DNA from: Phytopseudomonas seleniipraecipitans
Lineage (GTDB): Bacteria; Pseudomonadota; Gammaproteobacteria; Pseudomonadales; Pseudomonadaceae
Direction: 5' to 3'
NCBI RefSeq assembly: GCF_900102335.1
Contig: NZ_FNBM01000001.1
Span: 806,001-870,000 of the forward strand
Length of the DNA: 64,000 bases
Under the pieces are notes generated by a model. The model searched no databases. It saw only the letters and a program-made list of their open reading frames with translations, and had not been told where the DNA came from. This document shows positions 41,949 through 52,008 of this stretch, in pieces. The stretch's first letter is position 1, and each line of letters starts with the position of its first letter. The translations under genes and the position numbers were made by a program.

Positions 41949-42980
41949 ATGAAAAAGTTGATCACGTCTGCTGCGCTCGCCTTCACGGTTTCTCTTTGTG
42001 CGACCTCGGTATCTTTCGCAGCGGAAAGCGTGCGCCTGACCGGTTCGGGCGCCAGCTTCCCAGCGCCGATCTACCTGACCTGGTTCAAGGATTTCAGCAA
42101 AAAAACCGAAGGGGTCACCGTTGATTACCAATCCAAAGGCAGCGGTGCCGGTGTGCAGGACTTCCTGAACAAGACCGTCGATTTCGCCGCCAGTGACTCG
42201 GCAATGAAAGACGAAGACATCGCCAAGGTTGCCGAAGGCGCACAACTGCTGCCGATGACCGCTGGCGAGATCGTGCTGGCCTACAACCTGCCGGGCAACC
42301 CGAAGGGCGTTAAGCTGCCGCGCGATGTTTACTCCAACATCTTTCTGGGCAAGATCACTCAGTGGAACGATCCGCAGATCGCTGCTGCGAACCCCGAGCT
42401 GAAGTTGCCTGAGCTGCCGATCACCGTTGTCGTGCGCGCCGACTCCAGCGGCACCACTGCCGTGTTCACCAAGCACCTGTCTGCCATCAACGCAGAATTC
42501 AACAAGGCGCTGGGCGAAGGCAACACGGTCAACTGGCCAGCCAGCGACAAGTTCATCAAATCGCCGAAAAACGATGGTGTAACCGCCACCGTTCGCCAGA
42601 CTCCGGGCTCCATTGGTTACATTGAGTACGGTTTCGCCAAACTGGCCAAGGTTGACTTCGCCGTGCTGCAAAACAAGGCCGGTAAATACGTCGTGCCGAA
42701 CGCTGAAAGCGGTGCCGAGGCGCTCGCCGCGGTGGACATGCCGGAAAACCTGGTGGCCTGGCTGCCGGATCCGGACGGTGCCAAGTCCTACCCGATCACC
42801 ACCTACACCTGGATGATCTTCCGCAAGCAGAACGACAATCCGGCCAAGGCCAAAGCCATGCGCGACATGGTCGAGTACAGCCTGACCGAAGGTCAGAAGA
42901 TTGCTGATTCGATGGGCTACATCCCATTGCCGCAGTCGGTCATCGACCGGGTTCGCGAAGCGTCTGCCAACATCCAGTAA
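41949..42980 (+). CDS. pstS: phosphate ABC transporter, substrate-binding protein
   Basis: A 343-residue periplasmic phosphate-binding protein. The start at 41949 has AAGGAG upstream and gives a signal peptide cut after SFA at about residue 24. Phosphate-binding segments of the family are visible: TGSGASFPAPIY, YQSKGSGAGVQDF, FAASDSAMKD and RADSSGTTAVFTKHL. This is the E. coli-like PstS type rather than the PstS most studied in P. aeruginosa. First gene of pstSCAB with a Pho box upstream. Confidence 0.96.
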   Translation: MKKLITSAALAFTVSLCATSVSFAAESVRLTGSGASFPAPIYLTWFKDFSKKTEGVTVDYQSKGSGAGVQDFLNKTVDFAASDSAMKDEDIAKVAEGAQLLPMTAGEIVLAYNLPGNPKGVKLPRDVYSNIFLGKITQWNDPQIAAANPELKLPELPITVVVRADSSGTTAVFTKHLSAINAEFNKALGEGNTVNWPASDKFIKSPKNDGVTATVRQTPGSIGYIEYGFAKLAKVDFAVLQNKAGKYVVPNAESGAEALAAVDMPENLVAWLPDPDGAKSYPITTYTWMIFRKQNDNPAKAKAMRDMVEYSLTEGQKIADSMGYIPLPQSVIDRVREASANIQ

Positions 42981-43055
42981 TGCTCGCAAGGCCTCTTCCA
43001 GTGTGGGCTGTTTGCCACGAGGGGAGAGGCCTGCACACGCGCCGGAACCTAGCCA

Positions 43056-44021
43056 ATGACCAGCCCTTTCGTTGTACCGGACAATCCGGATTCTGCCTGT
43101 CAGCCTCCCTCCGCCAAGGATATGCTGGTTGACCGCGTGTTCCGCGCAGTCGCCCGAGTGGGCGTGATACTGATTCTGGCCGTGGTGTTCGCCCTGATAT
43201 TCGAAGTCGGGCGCAAAGCACTTCCCGGCATGCAGGAGCACGGATTCGACGTGCTGCTTGGCAGCGTCTGGGACGTCAATCAGAACAAGTACGGCATTCT
43301 GCCGGCCATTTGGGGCACGCTTTACAGCGCCCTTATCGCTCTGGTGATCGCCGGTTTCTTCGGCATCAGCATGGCGATCTTTCTGACCCAGGATTTTCTT
43401 CCCGTGAGACTCGCGGCGGTGTTTCGCACCATCGTCGAACTGCTCGCGGCCATCCCCAGCGTGGTGTACGGCCTGTGGGGCATCTATGTGGTGATCCCGG
43501 CGATCAGACCGCTGACCACCTGGCTGCACAGTGAGCTCAGCTGGATACCCTTTTTCGGTACCTCCCTGAGCGGCCCTGGCCTGCTGCCTGCCTCGCTGGT
43601 GCTGGCGATCATGATTCTGCCGACCATTGCAGCGGTGTCTCAGGATGCGCTCACCAGCGTGCCGATGAAGACCAAGCAGGCCGCTTACGGCATGGGCACC
43701 ACCCACTGGGAGGCGATTCTCAAGGTCATGGTGCCTTCCGCTGCAACCGGCATATTCGGCTCGCTGGTGCTGGGCCTCGGCCGTGCGCTGGGTGAAACCA
43801 TGGCCCTCGCCATGCTGGTCGGCAACGCCAACAACATTTCCCTCTCGCTGTTCGCGCCCGCCAATACCCTGGCTGCTCTGCTGGCGCTGAACTTCCCGGA
43901 AGCGGGGCCGAAGGAGGTCGAAGTGTTGATGTACGCCGCACTGGTGCTGATGCTGATCACTCTGATCGTCAACATCATCGGCTCGATGCTGATGGTCTAT
44001 GCCCAGCGTGGGAGTAAATGA
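43056..44021 (+). CDS. pstC: phosphate ABC transporter, permease
   Basis: A 321-residue inner-membrane permease with about six transmembrane helices and the BPD_transp_1 coupling motif (EAILKVMVPSAATGIFGSLVLG at about 229-250). VLLGSVWDVNQNKYGILPAIWGTL and LAAIPSVVYGLWGIYVV are typical PstC segments. It pairs with PstA to form the channel. The stop codon overlaps the pstA start by four bases. Confidence 0.95.
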   Translation: MTSPFVVPDNPDSACQPPSAKDMLVDRVFRAVARVGVILILAVVFALIFEVGRKALPGMQEHGFDVLLGSVWDVNQNKYGILPAIWGTLYSALIALVIAGFFGISMAIFLTQDFLPVRLAAVFRTIVELLAAIPSVVYGLWGIYVVIPAIRPLTTWLHSELSWIPFFGTSLSGPGLLPASLVLAIMILPTIAAVSQDALTSVPMKTKQAAYGMGTTHWEAILKVMVPSAATGIFGSLVLGLGRALGETMALAMLVGNANNISLSLFAPANTLAALLALNFPEAGPKEVEVLMYAALVLMLITLIVNIIGSMLMVYAQRGSK

Positions 44022-44914
44022 TGACGAGCCTTACTTCTCCTGATGTCGCGATGCCAAGCCTGCAGCGCCGTTTCGAGGGTCGCGCACTGCGCAGCCTGGT
44101 ATTGACCACGCTGGTCTGGCTGGGCGCGTTGTTGGCCAGTGTGCCGCTGCTCTCGGTGCTGTACATGCTGATCACCCGTGGCGGTGCTCGCCTGAGCCTT
44201 GAAGTGTTCACCGAGTTGCCACCCACCGGTTTCGAGACCGGTGGCGGCTTCGGTAACGCGATGGCGGGCACCTTCGTGATGGTCGGTATCGCTGCCGCCA
44301 TTGCGGTGCCGGTCGGCATCATGGCCGCGGTTTTTCTAGCTGAGCTGGGACCGCACAGCAAGCTCGCCAACGCAGCGCGTTTCGCCGCCAAGATGCTCAC
44401 CGGGCTGCCGTCGATCCTCGCCGGCGTGTTCGCCTACGCACTGGTGGTCGTGACCACCGGCACCTATTCGGCACCGGCGGGCGGCGTGGCACTGGCAGTA
44501 CTGATGCTGCCCATCGTCGTGCTGACTGCTGAAGAGTCGATGAAAATGGTGCCCAAGATCATGAAGGATGCCGCCTACGGCATGGGCTGTACCCGCTCGC
44601 AGGTGATCTGGAAGATTATTCTGCCTACCGGCCTGCCGGCGATCCTTACGGGCGTCATGCTGGCTGTGGCACGCGCTGCTGGTGAAACCGCGCCGCTGTT
44701 GTTTACCGCGCTGTTCAGTAACTACTGGATCTACCACGACGGCGAACTGGCCGTGATGAATCCGACGGCATCGCTTGCCGTACTGATTTACAACTTCTCC
44801 GGCATGCCGTTCGACAACCAGCTCGAGCTCGCCTGGGCGGCCTCGCTGGTACTGGTGATGATTGTGCTCATCGTGAATATCGTCAGCCGTATTTTCGGCA
44901 AGCCTAAGTTTTGA
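44018..44914 (+). CDS. pstA: phosphate ABC transporter, permease
   Basis: A 298-residue permease with about six transmembrane helices and the coupling motif region [25 protein letters not shown] at about 189-213. [16 protein letters not shown] is typical of PstA. The first ATG (44018) overlaps the pstC stop as ATGA; a second ATG three bases on (44021) has better spacing to GGAG and could be the true start. Same operon. Confidence 0.95.
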   Translation: MMTSLTSPDVAMPSLQRRFEGRALRSLVLTTLVWLGALLASVPLLSVLYMLITRGGARLSLEVFTELPPTGFETGGGFGNAMAGTFVMVGIAAAIAVPVGIMAAVFLAELGPHSKLANAARFAAKMLTGLPSILAGVFAYALVVVTTGTYSAPAGGVALAVLMLPIVVLTAEESMKMVPKIMKDAAYGMGCTRSQVIWKIILPTGLPAILTGVMLAVARAAGETAPLLFTALFSNYWIYHDGELAVMNPTASLAVLIYNFSGMPFDNQLELAWAASLVLVMIVLIVNIVSRIFGKPKF

Positions 44915-44927
44915 GAATGGGAGCACC

Positions 44928-45752
44928 GTGATTGTGAATCAATTATCTGCACAAATAGCCACCCCGTTCGAGATCCAGGCTCCTGTGGTCATGGACTGCA
45001 AGCTGGACAAGATCTTCTACGGCAACTTCCTGGCGGTACGTGACAGCCATGTACCGATCGAGAAGAACAAGATCACCGGCTTCATCGGGCCTTCCGGCTG
45101 CGGCAAAAGTACCGTGTTGCGCAGCCTCAACCGCATGAACGACCTGGTCAAAGGGTTCCGCTTCGAAGGGCACGTGCATTTTCTCGGGCAGGACGTCTAC
45201 GGCAAGGGCGTTGACCCGGTCGTGGTGCGCCGCTACATCGGCATGGTGTTCCAGCAGCCCAACCCGTTCTCGATGAGCATTTTCGACAACGTTGCCTTTG
45301 GCCTGCGCCTCAATCGCTACAAGGGCGACCTGGGTGATCGCGTCAAGCATGCACTGCAGGGCGCCGCGCTGTGGGATGAGGTCAAGGACAAGCTCAAGGC
45401 CAGCGGCCTGTCGCTGTCTGGTGGTCAGCAGCAGCGTCTGTGTATCGCCCGCGCTATTGCCACCGAGCCTGAAGTGCTGCTGCTGGACGAGCCGTGCTCG
45501 GCACTCGACCCGATTGCCACACGCCGGGTCGAGGAACTGATGGTCGAGCTGAAAAAGGACTACACCATCGCCCTGGTCACCCACAACATGCAGCAGGCCA
45601 TTCGTGTGGCCGACACCACGGCATTCTTCTCGGTAGACATTTCTCAGGGCACCCGCACCGGTTACCTGGTCGAGATGGGAGCAACGACCCAGATCTTCCA
45701 AAGCCCCCGAGAAAAAATGACCGAGGACTACATCTGCGGCAAATTCAGCTAG
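44928..45752 (+). CDS. pstB: phosphate ABC transporter, ATP-binding protein
   Basis: A 274-residue ATPase. The start codon is GTG at 44928. Walker A is GPSGCGKST at 54-62, the Q-loop [11 protein letters not shown], the signature [14 protein letters not shown] at about 161-174, and Walker [17 protein letters not shown] hydrolysis here drives phosphate import through PstCA. phoU, which normally follows pstB, is absent; the operon goes on to the Fic-like gene after a gap of 99 bp. Confidence 0.96.
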   Translation: MIVNQLSAQIATPFEIQAPVVMDCKLDKIFYGNFLAVRDSHVPIEKNKITGFIGPSGCGKSTVLRSLNRMNDLVKGFRFEGHVHFLGQDVYGKGVDPVVVRRYIGMVFQQPNPFSMSIFDNVAFGLRLNRYKGDLGDRVKHALQGAALWDEVKDKLKASGLSLSGGQQQRLCIARAIATEPEVLLLDEPCSALDPIATRRVEELMVELKKDYTIALVTHNMQQAIRVADTTAFFSVDISQGTRTGYLVEMGATTQIFQSPREKMTEDYICGKFS

Positions 45753-45851
45753 CCAAGGATTGCCTGCCAAGGCCGGATACCACCAGCCGCCCACAGGCGC
45801 TGGCGGCTATCCGGCTGTTTTTGCCGTTTCATGTTTTCCTCAGGAATGCCA

Positions 45852-46550
45852 ATGCCTGTAAAGCGTCGTCTTGATTTACCAGCGGTTGAGCGGGCACTGC
45901 GCGAAGTGCAAGGCCATTTCGTGGAACTCAGCAGGCACTTTACCGAGCCACGTGATCCGCTGACGGATGAAGTGCTGGAAAATGTGCTTGAGGGTTATGC
46001 GCTGATTGACGACTATGTCGCGCGCGATATCGACCTCTTCGAGCTGCAGCATCTGAACCTGATGCTCGAGCTCAATGCCACTGTGTTGTGTGGCCAGAAG
46101 CCGACAGGCCGACTGGAGTACGCCCAGCACCTGGCGGCCACTGAAGCGCATTTCTTCAACAACATCGAAGGCGGTATCAAGGACGTGTTCAATTGGTACT
46201 GTGCGCACCGCAACGAGTCGGTGTGGAAGCGCGCCGCGGGCGTCTATGTGAGAATTCTCAGCAAGCCGCAGCTGTTCATCGAAGGCAACAACCGCACCGG
46301 CTCGCTGATTGTCAGCTACTTGCTGATGCGTGCCGGGCTGCCACCGTTCGTGCTCAGCTTGAAAAACGCAGAGGGTTACTTCAACCCCTCTTCAGTGATC
46401 CGCAATTCCGCCAAACATGGTGTCAAGGCCTTGTACGAGCTGCCCAAGATCAAGAAGAAATACGCCGCCTTTCTGGAAGAGCAATCGCCTGAACCGAAGA
46501 AATTTTTCCTCAGCGAAAAGAAGCTCGACGCCGAGCGGAGGAAGGCCTGA
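45852..46550 (+). CDS. Fic-fold protein lacking the catalytic His
   Basis: A 232-residue protein. Residues about 95-185 have the Fic/DOC pattern: the core reads QLFIEGNNRTGS at 140-151, against HxFx(D/E)GNxRxxR in active Fic enzymes, so His is Gln140 and the second Arg is Ser151, while Phe, Glu, Gly, Asn and Arg are kept. The following LLMRAGLPPFVL and YFNPS stretch fits the fold. FNNIEGG at 102-108 resembles the inhibitory (S/T)xxxE(G/N) motif but lacks the Ser/Thr. With these losses, AMP transfer is unlikely; a nucleotide-binding regulatory role is an inference. The start at 45852 has AGGA 7 bases upstream. Its stop overlaps the next ATG (TGATG). Confidence 0.75.
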   Translation: MPVKRRLDLPAVERALREVQGHFVELSRHFTEPRDPLTDEVLENVLEGYALIDDYVARDIDLFELQHLNLMLELNATVLCGQKPTGRLEYAQHLAATEAHFFNNIEGGIKDVFNWYCAHRNESVWKRAAGVYVRILSKPQLFIEGNNRTGSLIVSYLLMRAGLPPFVLSLKNAEGYFNPSSVIRNSAKHGVKALYELPKIKKKYAAFLEEQSPEPKKFFLSEKKLDAERRKA

Positions 46551-47185
46551 TGGGAAAGCGCATGCTGCTCCGTTCCTGTCACGCCACGGGCTTGCAGATC
46601 AGGCGGGCGGCCAAAAGCCTTGTGCAATTGCTCCCGTTCAGGCGCCAACGCCTGCGTATTTCCTTCGATATCGACGACACACTGGCCTGCCAGGCGCTGC
46701 ACAGTGACGCCGAGCCCAGCAGGCTGCCGGCGTTCATTCACCGTTGGCTCGGCGAGCCGCTACGTATCGGTACACGTTCACTGATTCGCGAACTGCGGCG
46801 CCAGGATTGCAGTGTCTGGGTCTATACCTCCTCTGGTCGCACGCCGGCCTATATCAGGCGCTGGCTGATGCTTCATGGCATCCACGTCGACGGGGTAGTC
46901 AACAGCGTTCGCCACCGGCATGCGCTGACCGCTCGCGGGTTGTCGAACGCCCCCTCGAAGCTGCCTTGCGCATTCGATATCGACCTGCACGTCGACGATT
47001 CCGAGGGTGTGCAGATGGAAGGTCAGCATCATGGCTTTCGCGTGGTTGTCGTGCGTCCTGATGATCAACAGTGGGCGCAGCAGGTGCTGGATGCCGTTGC
47101 GCAGGTGCAGCGGCAACTGGCCCGGCAGCAACTGGTTGGCCGTCAGGTGACTGTGCCGCAACGTGCAGAGGTTTTTTCGTCCTGA
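46550..47185 (+). CDS. HAD-superfamily hydrolase
   Basis: A 211-residue predicted phosphatase. Motif I is FDIDDT with nucleophile Asp40 and Asp42, motif II VYTSSGR (Thr93), a Lys in SNAPSKLP (Lys137) for motif III, and motif IV LHVDDSEG (Asp149, Asp150). The cap is small. The N-terminal 30 residues are basic and carry no signal peptide, so it is cytoplasmic. Its ATG overlaps the TGA of the Fic-like gene by one base, so the two are translationally coupled and probably act together. It is the last gene of the pst operon. Confidence 0.82.
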   Translation: MGKRMLLRSCHATGLQIRRAAKSLVQLLPFRRQRLRISFDIDDTLACQALHSDAEPSRLPAFIHRWLGEPLRIGTRSLIRELRRQDCSVWVYTSSGRTPAYIRRWLMLHGIHVDGVVNSVRHRHALTARGLSNAPSKLPCAFDIDLHVDDSEGVQMEGQHHGFRVVVVRPDDQQWAQQVLDAVAQVQRQLARQQLVGRQVTVPQRAEVFSS

Positions 47186-47264
47186 GCGGTTGTTCGGTCT
47201 GTCCAGCCGAGGTGCAGGCGCTCACCGTCATCACTGGCGTGGCGCCGCCATGCAGAGCAGTAAT

Positions 47265-47292
47265 ACAACGCCCGGCATGAGCCGGGCGTTGT
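47265..47292. terminator. 12-bp perfect hairpin between convergent genes
   Basis: ACAACGCCCGGC, loop ATGA, GCCGGGCGTTGT. It lies between the stop of the HAD gene (47185) and the end of pgm (47298), and its symmetry allows it to act in both directions. The T tract is short. Confidence 0.75.
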
Positions 47293-47297
47293 CTTCA

Positions 47298-48962
47298 TCA
47301 GCCAGCTAGCACGCTGTCGACCAGCGCCTTGGCTTCGTCCTGAATGCGTTTCAGGTGGGCGTCGCCCTCGAAGCTTTCCGCGTAAATCTTGTAGACGTCC
47401 TCGGTGCCGGATGGCCGAGCGGCGAACCAGCCGTTATCGGTAACCACCTTGAGCCCGCCGATAGCGGCGCCGTTGCCCGGTGCCTCGGTGAGAATTGCGG
47501 TGATTGGCTGGCCGGCCAGTTCGCTGGCGGTTACCTGGGACGCCGACAGCTTGCTCAATCGCGCTTTCTGCTCACGGTCCGCCGGGGCGTCGATGCGTTG
47601 GTAGACCGGTGCGCCGAAGCGTTCGGTCAGCGCCTGGTAGCGCTCGCCTGGATCCTTACCGGTTACCGCGGTAATTTCCGCTGCCAGCAGGCCGAGGATG
47701 ATGCCGTCCTTGTCGGTCGACCACGCGCTGCCGTCCTTGCGCAGGAACGAGGCACCGGCTGACTCTTCGCCGCCGAAGCCGAAGCGGCCTTCGATCAAGC
47801 CGTCAACGAACCACTTGAAGCCCACCGGCACTTCCACCACCTCACGGCCGATGCCCTTGGCGACACGGTCGATCATCGACGACGACACCAGGGTCTTGCC
47901 GATGGCGGCTTGGGCAGCCCATTGCGGACGGTGAGTGAACAGGTACTCGATGGCCACAGCCAGGTAATGATTGGGGTTGAGCAAGCCCACCGAGCGGGCA
48001 ACGATGCCGTGGCGATCGTGGTCGGTGTCGCAGGCGAAGGAAACGTCGAAGCGATCCTTGTTCTCGATCAGCCCGGCCATCGCATGGGGCGAGCTGCAAT
48101 CCATGCGGATCTTGCCGTCCCAGTCGACACGCATGAAGCGGAAGGTCGGGTCGACGCGGGTCGACAGCACCTCCAGCGGCAGGCCGAAGCGCTCGGCGAT
48201 GCGCGTCCAGTAATGCACGCCGGCGCCGCCCAGCGGATCGACGGCGAATTTCAGGCCTGAGCCACGAATCGCCTGCAGATCCAGCACCTGCTCGAGATCG
48301 CCGACGTAATTGTCGATGAAGTCGTAACGCTGGGTGGTCGGGGCTTTCAGGGCGCTGGCGTAATCGACGCGCTGCACGCCGTTGAGACCAGCCACCAGCA
48401 ATTCGTTGGCGCGCTCCTGAATCCACTTGGTGACGCCGGTATCCGCCGGGCCGCCATTGGTGGCGTTGTATTTGAAACCGCCGTCGGCAGGCGGGTTGTG
48501 CGACGGGGTGATGACGATGCCATCGGCCAGCCCGCTGCTGCGACCTTTGTTGTAATCGAGGATCGCCTTGGAAATCGCCGGGGTAGGGGTGTAGCCCGGC
48601 TCGCCGGCGGTTTCGCTGCAACCGGCATCAATGCGCGTTTCAATGCGGTTGGCGGCCAGCACTTCCAGTGCGGAGACGAAGGCAGGCTCGGACAGCGCGT
48701 GGGTGTCCATGCCGATGAACAGCGGGCCGTCGATGCCCTGGCCCTGGCGGTAATCGCAGATCGCCTGGGTCACGGCGAGAATGTGCCATTCGTTGAAACT
48801 GTTCTTCAGGGATGAGCCACGATGGCCCGAGGTGCCGAATGCCACCTGCTGTGCGGGGTCGCTAGGGTCCGGACGTTCGCTGTAGTAGCGCGATACCAGG
48901 CGTGGCAGGTTGGCCAGGCTATGTTCGTCGGGAAGGCGTCCCGCGTTGCTGTGGATGCTCAT
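47298..48962 (-). CDS. pgm: phosphoglucomutase (alpha-D-glucose phosphate-specific)
   Basis: A 554-residue enzyme that converts glucose 1-phosphate and glucose 6-phosphate. The active-site phosphoserine is Ser154 in TPSHNP, the metal-binding loop is DTDHDRHG, and the C-terminal phosphate-binding segment is [13 protein letters not shown]. The N-terminal substrate loop FGTSGHRG is also intact. The ATG at 48962 has AAGGAACG upstream; the in-frame codon before it is TTG. It is of the E. coli Pgm type and length. Confidence 0.95.
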   Translation of the reverse strand: MSIHSNAGRLPDEHSLANLPRLVSRYYSERPDPSDPAQQVAFGTSGHRGSSLKNSFNEWHILAVTQAICDYRQGQGIDGPLFIGMDTHALSEPAFVSALEVLAANRIETRIDAGCSETAGEPGYTPTPAISKAILDYNKGRSSGLADGIVITPSHNPPADGGFKYNATNGGPADTGVTKWIQERANELLVAGLNGVQRVDYASALKAPTTQRYDFIDNYVGDLEQVLDLQAIRGSGLKFAVDPLGGAGVHYWTRIAERFGLPLEVLSTRVDPTFRFMRVDWDGKIRMDCSSPHAMAGLIENKDRFDVSFACDTDHDRHGIVARSVGLLNPNHYLAVAIEYLFTHRPQWAAQAAIGKTLVSSSMIDRVAKGIGREVVEVPVGFKWFVDGLIEGRFGFGGEESAGASFLRKDGSAWSTDKDGIILGLLAAEITAVTGKDPGERYQALTERFGAPVYQRIDAPADREQKARLSKLSASQVTASELAGQPITAILTEAPGNGAAIGGLKVVTDNGWFAARPSGTEDVYKIYAESFEGDAHLKRIQDEAKALVDSVLAG

Positions 48963-49277
48963 CAATCGTTCCTTTGATGGGATGAAAGGGCCACGCGGTC
49001 ATGGCGGCGCGCGCGGCATCGGGGTTTCGACACCACAGCGGTGGTAGGGAGTTCCCCATACTCGCGGGCGCGGATGATAAACACTGCGTAACAAAGCGCC
49101 AGCACCAGCGTTACATCGGGTTGCGTCGACCGGCGGCGCGCATAATTTCCGCTGGTCGGCAGGCGATACGAACGGTGATGTCGTTTTGATATTGTTCTGG
49201 CGCGCTACAAGCCGTTAGCGCGTTGCGTGGCCGACAGGGAGGGGTTGGTTAGACACTCCTTTTTGATCGGTGCCTTC
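48963..49277. other. 315-bp divergent intergenic region
   Basis: Holds the promoters of pgm (minus) and of the chemoreceptor at 49278 (plus). I see no recognisable operator, RNA or repeat in it. Confidence 0.4.
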
Positions 49278-50915
49278 ATGAACCTCCGTACTATCAATAT
49301 CGCGCCTCGCGCTGCGTTCTGCTTCGCCCTCATTACCTTGCTGGTGATCGGGCTCGGGGTCTTCTCACTGTTCAAGCTTAACGACCTTTACCAGGCAGAG
49401 AAGGAAATCGAGGCCAACTGGATGACCAGCATCCAGGCAACCGGCGAGATGCAGAAGGATCTGCTCAACATACGCCTGGAAACGCTTCGTTTGCTTGCCG
49501 TTGGCGAGGGTGCTGCCCAGCAGTCAGTCGACGAAACCGCGGCGCAGAAATACCGCAGCGCCCTGGATGTCGCCGTGAAGAAATACCAGGACGAGCTGGT
49601 CTCCAGCGAGGAGGAACGGAATTTTTTCTCCAAAGTGAGCAGCGCCACTCAGGCCTATCTGGCCGGCCAGCAACGAATCATCGATTTGCTTCATCAGAAT
49701 CAGGTTCAACAGGCGCTGAGCCTGGCCAATGGTCAGGTTCGTACTGATGGTGAAACGTTGCAGCAGCGCTTAGACGAACTGGTCAATTTCAACATGCAGG
49801 GTGCTGAGCAGGCGGGCATTTTTGCCACTGCGACTTATGAAAATGCACGCACCGGCGTAATAGTGACCATTGCCGTGGCGGTGGTCCTGACCGTGTTGTT
49901 GGCCATGCTGCTAACGCGTTCGATTGTCGGGCCGATCAACGAGGCGCTGCTGAGCGCCGAATCCATTGCCGCGGGCGACCTGACCCGTGTCGTCACGGTC
50001 AGTGGCAAGGACGAAGCAGGGCGCCTGCTGGCGGCTCAGGCGGTGATGCAGAACAACCTCAACGACGCTATCCGGCAGATCGCTGATTCGTCCAACCAGC
50101 TTGCGGCGGCGGCTGAAGAAATGGCCGCGGTGACCGAAGAAAGCACCCGCGGCCTGCACAGCCAGAATGCCGAAATCGATCAGGCCGCCACAGCCGTGAC
50201 GCAAATGAGTGCTGCGGTCGAAGAAGTGTCGCGCAATGCCAGCAGCGCGTCGGAGGCGGCCCGGGATTCGACCGTGTCAGCCAATACCGGTAGCCAGCAT
50301 GTATCACGCACTGTGGCAGCGATTCATCAGCTGTCGGGCAATGTGGTCGAGGCATCCGATCAGGTTCAGGGGCTCGCGGCCCAGGCTCGGGACATCAGCA
50401 AGGTCCTCGACGTGATTCGCAACGTGGCCGAGCAGACCAACCTCCTGGCACTCAACGCGGCAATCGAGGCGGCGCGTGCCGGCGACCATGGCCGTGGCTT
50501 CGCGGTGGTGGCAGATGAGGTACGCGGGCTGGCCCATCGCACGTCGGCGTCCACCCAGGAGATCGAGCAGATGATCGCCGCAATCCAGGCGGGAACCGAA
50601 AAGGCCGTAGTGGCCATGCGCACCAGCAATCAGGAGGCTACCAACACGGTGCAGGTGGCTGATGAAGCACGCCAGGCGCTTGAGCAGATCGTCGATTCGA
50701 TTGCCATGATCAATGAGCGCAACCTGCAGATTGCCACCGCATCTGAAGAGCAGGCTCATGTGGCCCGTGAGGTTGACCGCAATCTGGTGAGCATTCGCGA
50801 CCTGTCGATCCAGAGCGCCTCTGGCGCCAACCAGACGGCAGTTGCCTGCAGCGAGCTGGCGCGTCTGGCGCAGGGGCTGAATACCCTGGTAAGCCGGTTC
50901 AGGCTGAGCGCCTGA
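49278..50915 (+). CDS. transmembrane methyl-accepting chemotaxis protein
   Basis: A 545-residue chemoreceptor. Transmembrane segment 1 is at about residues 11-31, a periplasmic four-helix-bundle ligand domain (4HB_MCP) at about 35-195, transmembrane segment 2 at about 196-217, a HAMP domain at about 218-270 ([22 protein letters not shown]), and the signalling domain at about 275-545 with the hairpin [19 protein letters not shown]. The start at 49278 ([12 protein letters not shown]) was chosen because it gives the basic N-terminus before TM1. The ligand is unknown. No other chemotaxis genes are adjacent. Confidence 0.93.
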   Translation: MNLRTINIAPRAAFCFALITLLVIGLGVFSLFKLNDLYQAEKEIEANWMTSIQATGEMQKDLLNIRLETLRLLAVGEGAAQQSVDETAAQKYRSALDVAVKKYQDELVSSEEERNFFSKVSSATQAYLAGQQRIIDLLHQNQVQQALSLANGQVRTDGETLQQRLDELVNFNMQGAEQAGIFATATYENARTGVIVTIAVAVVLTVLLAMLLTRSIVGPINEALLSAESIAAGDLTRVVTVSGKDEAGRLLAAQAVMQNNLNDAIRQIADSSNQLAAAAEEMAAVTEESTRGLHSQNAEIDQAATAVTQMSAAVEEVSRNASSASEAARDSTVSANTGSQHVSRTVAAIHQLSGNVVEASDQVQGLAAQARDISKVLDVIRNVAEQTNLLALNAAIEAARAGDHGRGFAVVADEVRGLAHRTSASTQEIEQMIAAIQAGTEKAVVAMRTSNQEATNTVQVADEARQALEQIVDSIAMINERNLQIATASEEQAHVAREVDRNLVSIRDLSIQSASGANQTAVACSELARLAQGLNTLVSRFRLSA

Positions 50916-50980
50916 TTGCTCGGTAAGCAATGGCGAGCAATGGTGAGTCGGCCGATGGTCAATGAGCCTCAAGGCTGGCT

Positions 50981-51394
50981 ATGATGCAGGCCATGAGCCT
51001 ATCTATGCCGATCCGTCATCCCTGTCCGCCCGGCGCCTGCGACTGCGAGCGAGAGCAGTTGCTGGAAACGCCTGGCGGTGATCAGCGCATCCTGCTACTG
51101 ACCAAAGCAGAGGAAAAGCGCCTGCTCGAGCGTCTGGAAAATGTCGCTAGCCTGGCGGAGCTTGAGCGTTTGCAGCAGCGTATGCACGAGCAGCTGGGCA
51201 TCCGGGTAGAGGTTGCCCCAGGCTTCAACGAAGTACGCAGCATGCGCGGCATCGCCATCGAGGTAACGGCCTTTCCCGGATTGTGCCGCAAAACCCGCCA
51301 GGCCATTCCCGCCGCGATTCGTCGTGGTCTGGAGCAGCGTCCGGAATTTGCTTACGCATTGCTCGACGCACAGGGTCTGTTTCGCGACCTTTGA
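50981..51394 (+). CDS. conserved hypothetical protein with N-terminal Cys cluster
   Basis: A 137-residue protein. Near the N-terminus it has HPCPPGACDCERE with three closely spaced Cys, possibly a metal or iron-sulfur site. The middle is a helical region (LTKAEEKRLLERLENVASLAELERLQQRMH, about 42-70) and the C-terminal half has EVTAFPGLCRKTRQAIPAAIRR. I do not recognise a family. The start is uncertain among 50981, 50984 and 50993. It is convergent with the Rrf2 gene. Confidence 0.65.
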   Translation: MMQAMSLSMPIRHPCPPGACDCEREQLLETPGGDQRILLLTKAEEKRLLERLENVASLAELERLQQRMHEQLGIRVEVAPGFNEVRSMRGIAIEVTAFPGLCRKTRQAIPAAIRRGLEQRPEFAYALLDAQGLFRDL

Positions 51395-51413
51395 GGCGGG
51401 TGCTGAGAGGCCG

Positions 51414-51863
51414 TCAAGACGTCGTGCATGGCACTTCCAGCGCCCGATAGCGCGCATCGAAATCTTCTGCCAGCGCAGCGACCGTGATCGAGCCCAGCCG
51501 CTGCAACAGCAAGGCCTGAGCTTCGTCGAACGCCTGGGTGAGCGCTTGGTTCACCGCCTGTTCGACCAGGCATTGGGGATGGTCGGTGGCCATGCCAATG
51601 CTGAAAATCGATTGTGCGCCCAACGCCTGATGGATATCCAAGAGGGTGATTTCCGTCAACGGTTTGGCCAGTGCCCAGCCGCCGTTGTGGCCTTTGTCGG
51701 AGGTTACGTAGCCTTTTTCACGCAGCAGGCCCATGGTGCGCCGCACCACTACCGGGTTGGTGTCGAGCATGCGCGCAATGGTGTCCGAGGTGGTGCGCTG
51801 CTTGTGTCGATCCATGTGGATCAGCACGTGCAGCATGCGTGACAGCCGGGTGTCGTTTCTCAT
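51414..51863 (-). CDS. Rrf2-family transcriptional regulator
   Basis: A 149-residue regulator with an N-terminal winged helix-turn-helix (about 5-70, SDTIARMLDTNPVVVRRTMGLLREKG). The three-Cys cluster that holds an iron-sulfur cluster in IscR and NsrR is not present; only a Cys near residue 98 (PQCLVEQAVN) is in the middle and one at the end. This is the YwnA/single-Cys kind, which may sense electrophiles or disulfide stress. It is divergent from the flavoprotein gene at 52009 with 145 bp between them. Confidence 0.88.
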   Translation of the reverse strand: MRNDTRLSRMLHVLIHMDRHKQRTTSDTIARMLDTNPVVVRRTMGLLREKGYVTSDKGHNGGWALAKPLTEITLLDIHQALGAQSIFSIGMATDHPQCLVEQAVNQALTQAFDEAQALLLQRLGSITVAALAEDFDARYRALEVPCTTS

Positions 51864-52008
51864 GGGCAGCTCGGAATGTGCGATGGTAGCGAGAAGTATG
51901 ATTCGTAATGCGTAAAGTTACGAGAGGTTGACGTGCTCAGTTATTGTAACTTATGGTGTTTCGTGAAGGCCTGGGCATCATCCAGGCTCCCCATGGAGGA
52001 ACAGCGCC

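Noticed and set aside
41889-43706. 605-residue open frame on the minus strand across pstS and pstC
   Set aside because: It mirrors two clear ABC-transporter genes, has no family resemblance and no RBS; long antisense frames are common in GC-rich DNA.
45852-47185. The Fic-like/HAD pair as a Fic (Doc/Phd-type) toxin-antitoxin system
   Set aside because: The toxin residue His is absent, the partner is a hydrolase rather than a small antitoxin, and the pair is in a pst operon. Kept as a regulatory candidate instead.
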